Source of the DNA: an uncultured Actinoplanes sp.
GTDB lineage: Bacteria > Actinomycetota > Actinomycetes > Mycobacteriales > Micromonosporaceae
Direction of reading: 5' to 3'
Length of the DNA stretch: 5,730 nucleotides
Assembly (NCBI GenBank): GCA_934667465.1
Contig: CAKUMG010000432.1
Coordinates: 1 to 5,730, forward strand
This document shows positions 1 through 5,730 of this stretch, piece by piece. The position numbers and the translations under genes were made by a program. Below the pieces are notes generated by a model. That model had not been told where the DNA came from. It ran no database searches and saw only the letters and a list, made by a program, of their open reading frames with translations. Position 1 is the stretch's first letter. Each line of letters opens with the position of its first letter.

Positions 1-1
1 G

Positions 2-1282
2 GCCCAGGCAGCGGCGGCCGCGGCCCGCCCCGCGGGGATCGCCACGGCACTAGCCCGCGCCGACTACGACTTCCGCCCGGGTGCCACCGCGCCCGAGCCC
101 GCCCCGCCCGCCCCGGTCGCCCGCCCCGGCCAGCCCCGGCTGCTCAAGACCGGGCTCGGCCGGCTGAGCATGGGCCAGCTGCTGGCCTGGCAGCTCGCGG
201 CGACGGCGGTGCTGATGGCGTGGCAGTCCGACTCGATCGTGGTGACCGTCCTCGTCGCGGTGGCGGCGCTCGTGCTGGTCTCCCCCACCCTGATCCGCTA
301 CCGGGGCCGCTGGCTCTACCGCTGGTTCGGCGTGTGGATCCGGTTCCGCGGCCGACCGCACCGGTCCCCGGTCACCGGCGAGGGCACGGCGTTCGACCTG
401 CTCGCGTTCGCGGAGCCGAGCGTCGCGCTGGCCGCCGAGGAGCTCGACGACCGGCAGATCGCGCTGCTCACGCACCGGGGCGGCCTCTGCGCCGTGCTGG
501 AGCTGGGCCCGGACGACAGCACCCTGCTCGACGGCGAGCCCGTGCGGCTGCCGTCGCCGGTCACCATGCTGCCGCTGGCCGATGCGCACGCGTCGCCGAT
601 CACCGCGCAGCTGCTGGTGTCGGTCACGCCGGCCCCGGTCGTCGGTCCGGGCTATGTGGAGCGCTCCTATCGCGAGCTCACCGGCGGTGAGGTCCCCGCG
701 CAGCGGCGCAGCTGGCTGGTCCTGCAGGCGACGCGCACCGCGGACGCCTACGCCGACTCCGAGCTGCGGCCCGCGCTGCTGGCGGCGGTCCGCCGGGCCC
801 GCCGGCACCTGCGCACCGACAAGGTCGCCGCGCGCATCCTGGACCGCGACGGGCTGCTCAACGCGGTCAGCCACCTCGGCCGGCTGTCCGACGCGGGCCG
901 CGCCAAGAACCCCGGAACCGCCGGCATGGCCCGCGAGACCTGGCGCTCGTCGTGGATCGAAGAGGTCCCGCACAGCGCCCGTCGCGTCGTGCACTGGCCG
1001 GTCCGCGGCTGGCAGCCGGAGCGGATCCTGCTCGGCCTGCCCGCCGTCGGCGGGGTGCTGTCCGTGGCGGTCACCCACAACCAGGCCCGGGTCGCCGCGG
1101 ACGAGGAGATCCTCACCCAGGTGACCTTCCGGCTGGCCGCACCCGACCCGGCCGTGCTCGCCGCCGGCGACAAGGCCCTGGACGATGCCGTGCGTGCTGC
1201 GGGCGGCCGCACCGAACGATGCGACGGCGAGCAGGCGCCCGGCCTCGCCGCGACCCTGCCGCTCGGAGGATTCCTGCAGTGA
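2..1282 (+). CDS. eccE: EccE-like ESX (type VII) secretion membrane protein, 5' end beyond window
   Basis: This is probably the EccE subunit of an ESX secretion system, a cytoplasmic-membrane protein at the edge of the EccBCDE export complex. The frame is open from base 2 with high GC at third positions, giving 426 visible residues. The first 56 include an Ala-rich stretch and a Pro/Ala linker (about 30-48). Numbering from the ATG at 170, two adjacent hydrophobic segments follow (about 2-18 and 23-42), then a basic patch RYRGRWLYRW. A long soluble domain comes next, with FDLLAFAEPS near 75-84 and a YRELTGGEVPAQRRSW block near 167-182. Two N-terminal membrane helices plus this QRRSW-type block are typical of EccE. 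The ATG at 170 has no good ribosome site and sits inside what looks like conserved sequence (GRLSMGQLLAWQ), so I place the true start left of the window. No ATG, GTG or TTG occurs earlier in frame. The stop overlaps the next gene by one base, so the two are likely cotranscribed. Which ESX subtype this is cannot be told. Confidence 0.78.
   Translation, partial: AQAAAAAARPAGIATALARADYDFRPGATAPEPAPPAPVARPGQPRLLKTGLGRLSMGQLLAWQLAATAVLMAWQSDSIVVTVLVAVAALVLVSPTLIRYRGRWLYRWFGVWIRFRGRPHRSPVTGEGTAFDLLAFAEPSVALAAEELDDRQIALLTHRGGLCAVLELGPDDSTLLDGEPVRLPSPVTMLPLADAHASPITAQLLVSVTPAPVVGPGYVERSYRELTGGEVPAQRRSWLVLQATRTADAYADSELRPALLAAVRRARRHLRTDKVAARILDRDGLLNAVSHLGRLSDAGRAKNPGTAGMARETWRSSWIEEVPHSARRVVHWPVRGWQPERILLGLPAVGGVLSVAVTHNQARVAADEEILTQVTFRLAAPDPAVLAAGDKALDDAVRAAGGRTERCDGEQAPGLAATLPLGGFLQ
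1265..1270 (+). promoter_or_regulatory. Ribosome binding site GGAGGA for the gene at 1282
   Basis: GGAGGA lies inside the last codons of the eccE-like gene. It is 11 bases before the ATG at 1282 and 8 bases before an in-frame GTG at 1279. The spacing slightly favours GTG, but the ATG makes the classic TGATG coupling overlap, so I annotate the ATG. The choice changes the protein by one residue only. Confidence 0.75.
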
Positions 1283-1947
1283 TGAGCGGATCGACGTTCG
1301 CGTCCGGGCCGTCGTCGTTCGACGACGACGGCCTGCGCACCGGCGGTTCCGGCCTGGTGGTCGGCCGCAACCGGCAGAAACAGCCCGTGACGCTGCGGCT
1401 GTTCCGCCCGTCGCCCACGCGCGCATTGGTGATCGGCGGGGTGGGGTGCGCGCAGCTGCTCGCGTTCCGGTCGCTGGCGATCGGCGCGCATCTGTTCATC
1501 CAGACCGCTCGCGAGCAGGTGTGGGACGCGTTCCTGCGGCGCTGCGGCGTCGGCCGGGAGGTCGCGGCGTTCCTGCCGCCGGACGCGTCGCCGCCGGTCA
1601 CGGCCACGGCTACCGCGCCACATCTGGTGATCGTCGACGCGGGTGCGACCGTCGGCCCGCCGCCGAGCGGTGGCGGCGCGTGGCAGGCGACGCTGGTCGT
1701 GCGCGACGATCTGGCTTCCTGGGACGAGGCGTTGCTCCAGCAGAGCGATGTCGTGCTGCTGCAGCGTCTCACGGCGGCGGAGTCGGCGCTGGCGGCGTCC
1801 ACTTTGGGCATCCGGCAGGCGCAGACGTACCTGCCGCAGCTGCCGGGCGAGATGGTCGGCATCGTCAGCCGCGCCCGCCTGCAATGGGTGATGCTCAGCA
1901 CAACCCCGACCGAGCAAGGATTATTGGGATCGGTCGCTAGACCTTAA
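1282..1947 (+). CDS. ESX-linked protein of unknown function, resembling an ATPase fold without a working P-loop
   Basis: A 221-residue soluble protein that I do not recognise by name. It has no signal peptide and no clear membrane helix. After a flexible Gly/Ser/Asp-rich start (1-24) comes LVVGRNRQKQPVTLRLF (25-41). A strand-loop-helix, RALVIGGVGCAQLLAFRSLA (47-66), follows the pattern of a Walker A region, but the loop reads GGVGCAQL (52-59), so Ala-Gln stand where Lys-Ser/Thr would be. HLVIVDAG (114-121) resembles a Walker B strand ending in Asp119. The C-terminal part (137-216) contains SDVVLLQRLTAAE and ends with an LQWVMLSTTPTEQG block, like late strands of FtsK/VirB4-type ATPases. My inference is a catalytically dead RecA-like domain, perhaps a structural partner of the ESX motor EccC. 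Tight coupling to the eccE-like gene supports an ESX role. The last codons are unusual for this window, including a rare TTA (1921-1923) and an AGA. The fold assignment is tentative, but that this is a real gene is well supported. Confidence 0.85.
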   Translation: MSGSTFASGPSSFDDDGLRTGGSGLVVGRNRQKQPVTLRLFRPSPTRALVIGGVGCAQLLAFRSLAIGAHLFIQTAREQVWDAFLRRCGVGREVAAFLPPDASPPVTATATAPHLVIVDAGATVGPPPSGGGAWQATLVVRDDLASWDEALLQQSDVVLLQRLTAAESALAASTLGIRQAQTYLPQLPGEMVGIVSRARLQWVMLSTTPTEQGLLGSVARP

Positions 1948-2010
1948 AACCGGATGTCGTAGCGGGGTGGGGTGTACGGACCGCTGCTCCCGCCGAGGTG
2001 CCGGGCGCGA

Positions 2011-2044
2011 CTTCGCCGGCCGCTGACGCGTCCGGAGCGCGAAG
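2011..2044. repeat. Left lateral hairpin of the intergenic palindrome
   Basis: CTTCGC (2011-2016) pairs with GCGAAG (2039-2044). After a 3x3 internal loop, CCG (2020-2022) pairs with CGG (2033-2035). The centre is 2027.5, which is the exact mirror of the right lateral hairpin about base 2086. Confidence 0.65.
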
Positions 2045-2052
2045 CCCCACCC

Positions 2053-2119
2053 GGCCACGTGCGTGAGTGGCTGATCCGGCTCGCTGCGCATCGCCTTTCG
2101 CCCACTCACGCACGTAGCC
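2053..2119. repeat. Apical hairpin of the intergenic palindrome
   Basis: ACGTGCGTGAGTGG (2057-2070) pairs perfectly over 14 bp with CCACTCACGCACGT (2102-2115). It is extended by GGC/GCC beyond one C-A mismatch. The loop is 31 bases (2071-2101). This is the most perfectly conserved uninterrupted stem in the element and the strongest candidate for the structure that folds first. Confidence 0.9.
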
Positions 2120-2126
2120 GCGCGGG

Positions 2127-2162
2127 CCGGGCCGTTCTGGCGCCGCCAGGCGCCTGGCCCGG
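2127..2162. repeat. Right lateral hairpin of the intergenic palindrome
   Basis: CCGGGCC (2127-2133) pairs with GGCCCGG (2156-2162), plus a possible G-U at 2134/2155, centred on 2144.5. Alternative pairings exist inside it: GGCGCC at 2139-2144 with GGCGCC at 2149-2154, and the self-complementary CCAGGCGCCTGG at 2146-2157. The exact inner fold is therefore open. Confidence 0.7.
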
Positions 2163-2231
2163 GTCGTGCGAGCCCTCGGCGGGAGCGACGGTCCGCACCC
2201 ACCACCTACCTACGACATCTGCCTTTGACTT

Positions 2232-5200
2232 CTAAGCCTTAAGTGCAGCCGGCTCTCCGAGGACGTCCTTCAGCAGCTGCGCGCACCATTGGAGCAGCGC
2301 CAGGTCGCGCAGAGGCTCCCCGCCGATCCGGCGCGTGCTCGGCCGAGGCACGCTGACCTGGTCGTTGGCCGCCTTGTAGACCGAGTCCGGGTGGTACCGC
2401 TTGAGCCGCATCTGCTTGGAATCCGGCAGCGGCAGCGGCGAGAACCGCAGGTGCTTGCCCTGCACCGACACGTCGGTCAGCCCGTACGCCTTCGCCACCA
2501 GCCGGAACCGGGCCACCGCCAGCAGGTTCGCCACCGGGGCGGGCGGCTCGCCGTAGCGGTCGGTCATCTCCGCGACGATCTCCTTCAGCGCGGTCTCGTC
2601 CCGCGCCTCGGCCAGCTTGCGGTACATCTCCAGGCGCAGCCGCTCCACGCCGATGTAGTCGTGCGGCAGGTGCGCGTCCACCGGCAGGTCGATCTTGACC
2701 TCCTGGACCTCATCCGGCCGCTCGCCCTTGAACTGCGACACCGCCTCGCCGACCATGCGCACGTAGAGGTCGAAGCCGACGCCCTCGATGTGCCCGGACT
2801 GCTCGCCGCCGAGCAGGTTGCCGGCGCCGCGGATCTCGAGGTCCTTCATGGCGACGTACATGCCGGCGCCGAGCTCGGTGTGCTGCGCGATCGTGGCGAG
2901 CCGCTCGTGCGCGTGCTCGGTGAGCGGCTTCTCGCGCGGGTAGAGGAAGTACGCGTACGCGCGCTCCCGCCCGCGCCCGACCCGCCCGCGGATCTGGTGC
3001 AGCTGGGAGAGGCCGAGCAGGTCGGCGCGCTCGACGATGAGGGTGTTGGCGTTCGGGATGTCGATGCCGGACTCGACGATGGTCGTGCTGACCAGGACGT
3101 CGTACTCCTTCTCCCAGAAGCCGACCATGACCTTCTCGAGCTGTTCCTCGCTCATCTGGCCGTGCGCCACCGCGACCCGCGCCTCGGGGACCAGCTCGCG
3201 CAGCTTGCGGGCGGCCTTGTCGATCGACTCGACCCGGTTGTGCAGGAAGAAGACCTGGCCGTCGCGGAGCAGCTCGCGGTGGATGGACGCCGCGACCTGC
3301 TTCTCGTCGTAGGCGCCCACGTAGGTGAGGACGGGGTGCCGTTCCTCCGGCGGCGTGGCGATGGTCGACATCTCGCGGATGCCGGTGATCGCCATCTCCA
3401 GCGTGCGCGGGATCGGGGTGGCGGACATCGTGAGCACGTCCACCGACGCGCGCAGCGCCTTGAGCTGCTCCTTGTGCTCGACGCCGAACCGCTGCTCCTC
3501 GTCCACGATGATCAGGCCGAGGTTCTTGAACTTCGTCGACTTGGCGAGCAGCCGGTGCGTGCCGATGACGATGTCGGCGGCGCCGTTCGCGGCCTCCTCG
3601 AGCGTCAGCGCCGATTCCTTGGCCGTCTGGAACCGGGACAGCTGCTTGATCGTCACCGGGAACTGGCTCATCCGCTCGGAGAACGTGTTGAAGTGCTGCT
3701 GGGCGAGCAGCGTGGTCGGCACCAGGATGGCGACCTGCTTGCCGTCCTGCACCGCCTTGAACGCCGCGCGCACCGCGATCTCGGTCTTGCCGTAGCCGAC
3801 GTCACCGCAGATCAGCCGGTCCATCGGGACGGCCAGCTCCATGTCGTGCTTGACCTCGCTGATCGCGGCGAGCTGGTCGGGCGTCTCCGTGTAGGGGAAC
3901 GCGTCCTCCAGCTCGCGCTGCCACGGGGTGTCCGGGCCGAACGAGTGCCCCTTGGACGCCTGCCGCGCCGCGTAGAGCTGGATCAGCTGCGCCGCGATCT
4001 CCCGGACGGCCTTCTTGGCCCGGGCCTTGCTCTTCTGCCAGTCCGAGCCGCCCATCTTGTGCAGGCTGGGCGCCTCACCGCCGACATAGCGGGACAGCTG
4101 GTCGAGCTGGTCCGTAGGGACGAACAGGCGGTCGCCCGGTTGCCCCCGCTTCGACGGGGCGTACTCGATGACGAGATATTCGCGGTCGGCGCCGTTGACC
4201 GTGCGCTGGACCAGCTCGATGTAGCGGCCGATGCCGTGCTGCTCGTGCACCACGAAGTCGCCCGTCTTGAGCTCGAGCGGGTCGATCGTGTTGCGCCGCC
4301 GCGACGGCATCTTGCGCATGTCCTTGGTGGACGCGCCCCGGCCGCCGGTGATGTCGTTGCCGGTGATGACGGCAAGCTTGGCGACCTCGTCGACGAAGCC
4401 GTGGTTGAGCCCGCCGCACGTGACGAGCAGCTGACCCGGCTCGACGGCGCTCGCGATCCCGTCCACCGGGGTGACGCCGAGCCCGGCGTCGCGCAGCAGC
4501 TCGGTGGCCCGCTGGGCGGTGCCCTGGCCCTCGAAGACCAGCGCGATCGCCCACTTGTCGGCGGCCCACTGGCCCAGGTCGCCGGCGAGCTTCGCCGTGT
4601 CGCCGTGGTAGAGCGGGACCGGCTGCGCCTTGAGCGCGACCGCATCGCCCAGGTCCGGCGAGACTTTTACCGTCTCCTTCGCGAGCCATGGGGTCTCATC
4701 GGGCGCTTCATCACTGGAAAGGCCGAACGGCGAGATCGTCCACCACGGCTGGCGCAGCGTCGAAGCGTGCTCGCGCACGTCCGCGAGCGTCCGGAAGGCG
4801 GCGGCACCGACGTCGATCGGCGCCTGCCCGCCGACTGCCGCCGCGGCCCAGCTCGCCTCGAGGAACTCGTCGGAGGTGCGGGTGAGGTCGTGCGCCCGGG
4901 TCCGGATCCGCTCGGGGTCGCAGAGCAGCACGTGGGTGCCGGCGGGCATGCAGTCGATGAGCAGCTCCATGCTGCCCGTGCCGTCGAGCAGCGCCGGCGC
5001 CAGGGACTCCATGCCCTCGACCGGGATGCCCTCGGCCAGCTTGTCCAGGATCTCGGCGATCTCGGGGTGCTCGGCGGCCAGCTCGGCGGCGCGCGCCCGG
5101 ACCTGCGGGGTGAGCAGCAGCTCGCGGCACGGCGGCGCCCACAGCCGCTCGACCGGGTCGATGGTGCGCTGGTCGGCGACGGCGAAGGTGCGGATCTCCT

Positions 5201-5730
5201 CCACCTCGTCGCCCCAGAACTCGACCCGGGACGGGTGCTCGTCGGTGGGCGGGAAGACGTCGAGGATGCCGCCGCGGACCGCGAACTCGCCGCGCTTGGT
5301 GACCAGGTCGACGCGCGCGTAGGCCATGTCGGAGAGCCTGCGCGCGACCTCCTCCAGCTCGGCCTCGCCGCCCGCGCGCAGCTCCACGGGCTCCAGGTCG
5401 CCGAGCCCCTTGAGCTGCGGCTGGAGCAGGGAGCGCACGGGCGCGACGACGACCCGCAGCGGCTCGGCGCCGACCTCGGGGTGCGCCAGCCGGCGGAGCA
5501 CGGCGAGCCGGCGCCCGACCGTGTCGGAGCGCGGCGAGAGGCGCTCGTGCGGCAGCGTCTCCCACGAGGGATAGACGGCCACGGCGCCCGGTGCGATCAG
5601 GCAGCCGAGCGCGTCGGCCAGGTCGTCGGCCTCGCGGCTGGTCGCGGTGACCGCGAGCACGGGCCGGCCGGCGCCGCCGGTCTCGGCGGGGCCGGCGACC
5701 GCGCCGACCACGAACGGGCGCAGCGCGGCG
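2232..5730 (-). CDS. mfd: Transcription-repair coupling factor Mfd (N-terminus beyond window)
   Basis: Mfd is a cytoplasmic ATP-driven DNA translocase. It pushes or removes RNA polymerase stalled at DNA damage and recruits UvrA to start nucleotide excision repair. The stop is at 2232-2234. The frame is still open at the right edge, so the start is missing. Numbering from the in-frame GTG at 5711, 1159 residues are visible. Residues about 1-350 are the UvrB-like and UvrA-contacting part ([18 protein letters not shown], 138-155). The RNA-polymerase-interacting domain starts near 480 ([17 protein letters not shown]). The RecG-like motor follows, with Walker [10 protein letters not shown] (636-644), DEEQ (737-740), SAT (763-765) and [10 protein letters not shown] (906-915). 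The [20 protein letters not shown] block (961-980) and the C-terminal regulatory domain complete it. All key motor residues are intact and there is no frameshift. The GTG at 5711 is unlikely to be the start because the upstream codons read [11 protein letters not shown], typical continuous Mfd sequence. Only a few dozen residues should be missing. It converges on the ESX genes. Confidence 0.97.
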   Translation of the reverse strand, partial: AALRPFVVGAVAGPAETGGAGRPVLAVTATSREADDLADALGCLIAPGAVAVYPSWETLPHERLSPRSDTVGRRLAVLRRLAHPEVGAEPLRVVVAPVRSLLQPQLKGLGDLEPVELRAGGEAELEEVARRLSDMAYARVDLVTKRGEFAVRGGILDVFPPTDEHPSRVEFWGDEVEEIRTFAVADQRTIDPVERLWAPPCRELLLTPQVRARAAELAAEHPEIAEILDKLAEGIPVEGMESLAPALLDGTGSMELLIDCMPAGTHVLLCDPERIRTRAHDLTRTSDEFLEASWAAAAVGGQAPIDVGAAAFRTLADVREHASTLRQPWWTISPFGLSSDEAPDETPWLAKETVKVSPDLGDAVALKAQPVPLYHGDTAKLAGDLGQWAADKWAIALVFEGQGTAQRATELLRDAGLGVTPVDGIASAVEPGQLLVTCGGLNHGFVDEVAKLAVITGNDITGGRGASTKDMRKMPSRRRNTIDPLELKTGDFVVHEQHGIGRYIELVQRTVNGADREYLVIEYAPSKRGQPGDRLFVPTDQLDQLSRYVGGEAPSLHKMGGSDWQKSKARAKKAVREIAAQLIQLYAARQASKGHSFGPDTPWQRELEDAFPYTETPDQLAAISEVKHDMELAVPMDRLICGDVGYGKTEIAVRAAFKAVQDGKQVAILVPTTLLAQQHFNTFSERMSQFPVTIKQLSRFQTAKESALTLEEAANGAADIVIGTHRLLAKSTKFKNLGLIIVDEEQRFGVEHKEQLKALRASVDVLTMSATPIPRTLEMAITGIREMSTIATPPEERHPVLTYVGAYDEKQVAASIHRELLRDGQVFFLHNRVESIDKAARKLRELVPEARVAVAHGQMSEEQLEKVMVGFWEKEYDVLVSTTIVESGIDIPNANTLIVERADLLGLSQLHQIRGRVGRGRERAYAYFLYPREKPLTEHAHERLATIAQHTELGAGMYVAMKDLEIRGAGNLLGGEQSGHIEGVGFDLYVRMVGEAVSQFKGERPDEVQEVKIDLPVDAHLPHDYIGVERLRLEMYRKLAEARDETALKEIVAEMTDRYGEPPAPVANLLAVARFRLVAKAYGLTDVSVQGKHLRFSPLPLPDSKQMRLKRYHPDSVYKAANDQVSVPRPSTRRIGGEPLRDLALLQWCAQLLKDVLGEPAALKA

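Larger units (their letters stand above)
1953..2219. repeat. 267-bp imperfect palindrome filling the gap between convergent genes
   Basis: The whole gap between the two convergent genes is one inverted repeat centred on base 2086. The outer arms are 1953-1998 and 2174-2219. They match at 38 of 46 positions with no gaps and include perfect runs GATGTCGTAG, CGGACCG and GCTCCCGCCGAGG with their complements. The inner arms form an apical stem on the same centre (2053-2070 with 2102-2119). Between them lie two equal 54-base segments (1999-2052 and 2120-2173) that are only about half complementary to each other, yet each carries its own hairpin at the mirrored place. The element begins 5 bases after the left gene's stop codon and ends 12 bases before the end of mfd. 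No protein-coding gene is credible here. It may be a transcription barrier, a palindromic MITE-like insertion, or both. It shows no clear target duplication. Confidence 0.9.
1944..2230. terminator. Possible bidirectional transcription terminator made by the palindrome
   Basis: Two convergent transcription units end here with no other separator. Just outside the palindrome there is a short T-run on each exit side: TTTT on the minus strand (complement of 1946-1949) and TTT on the plus strand at 2224-2226. These tracts are short, but high-GC actinobacteria often terminate at strong stems with little or no U-tract. The role is inferred from position. The element is far larger than a usual intrinsic terminator, so the working part may be only the apical or a lateral hairpin. 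Confidence 0.4.

Noticed and set aside
50..1426. Long open frame on the minus strand opposite the eccE-like gene, and a similar one at 748-1917
   Set aside because: Both are Arg/Gly/Ala/His-rich translations with no recognisable domain. They are expected shadows in GC-rich DNA opposite well-supported plus-strand genes, and the first crosses the 1280 gene junction.
1953..2219. A tRNA gene or CRISPR array, prompted by the cloverleaf shape and repeated stems
   Set aside because: The element is several times longer than a tRNA, with no acceptor, anticodon or T-loop consensus. There are no regularly spaced direct repeats.
1921..2235. Short open frames on both strands across the intergenic gap (1972-2235 plus, 1921-2205 minus)
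   Set aside because: They lie inside the palindrome, are Arg/Pro-rich without domain features, and their existence on both strands follows from the inverted symmetry and GC content.
1942..2242. CCTTAA at 1942-1947 and again at 2237-2242 as a target-site duplication flanking the palindrome
   Set aside because: The copies are at different distances from the palindrome ends (5 and 17 bases), both overlap or sit next to stop codons, and a 6-bp AT match is weak evidence.
4630..5574. Open frames antisense to or overlapping mfd (4630-5322 plus, 4711-5565 minus, 5326-5574 plus)
   Set aside because: The Mfd frame is continuous and homologous throughout this stretch. The others have low-complexity Ser/Arg/Ala composition.
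5709..5711. GTG as the start codon of mfd
   Set aside because: The frame continues to the window edge with family-like residues ([11 protein letters not shown]), so this is an internal valine.

Overview
The window is very GC-rich, and its open frames strongly prefer G or C at third codon positions. Together with a type VII (ESX) secretion gene and an actinobacterial-style Mfd, this points to a high-GC actinomycete. I would guess Pseudonocardiales or a relative, but the sequence does not fix the genus.

Layout. (1) Left part, plus strand: the 3' portion of an eccE-like gene for an ESX membrane subunit enters from the left edge and stops at 1282. It is coupled through a one-base TGATG overlap to a 221-residue gene (1282-1947) of no recognised family. 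That protein looks to me like a RecA/FtsK-type ATPase fold that has lost its phosphate-binding lysine. The two genes look like the end of an ESX operon. (2) Middle, 1948-2231: a gap between convergent genes, almost completely filled by one imperfect palindrome of 267 bp (1953-2219, centre 2086). (3) Right part, minus strand: mfd, the transcription-repair coupling factor. It is complete at its C-terminus (stop at 2232-2234) and runs off the right edge without its start.

How the parts relate. The ESX operon and mfd face each other tail to tail and show no functional link. The palindrome between them is the natural place for both transcripts to end. Its architecture is more elaborate than a normal terminator: an outer stem, an apical stem on the same centre, and two lateral hairpins at exactly mirror-image positions although their sequences have diverged. 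This is the most unusual thing in the window. The second point worth attention is the small ATPase-like protein coupled to EccE.
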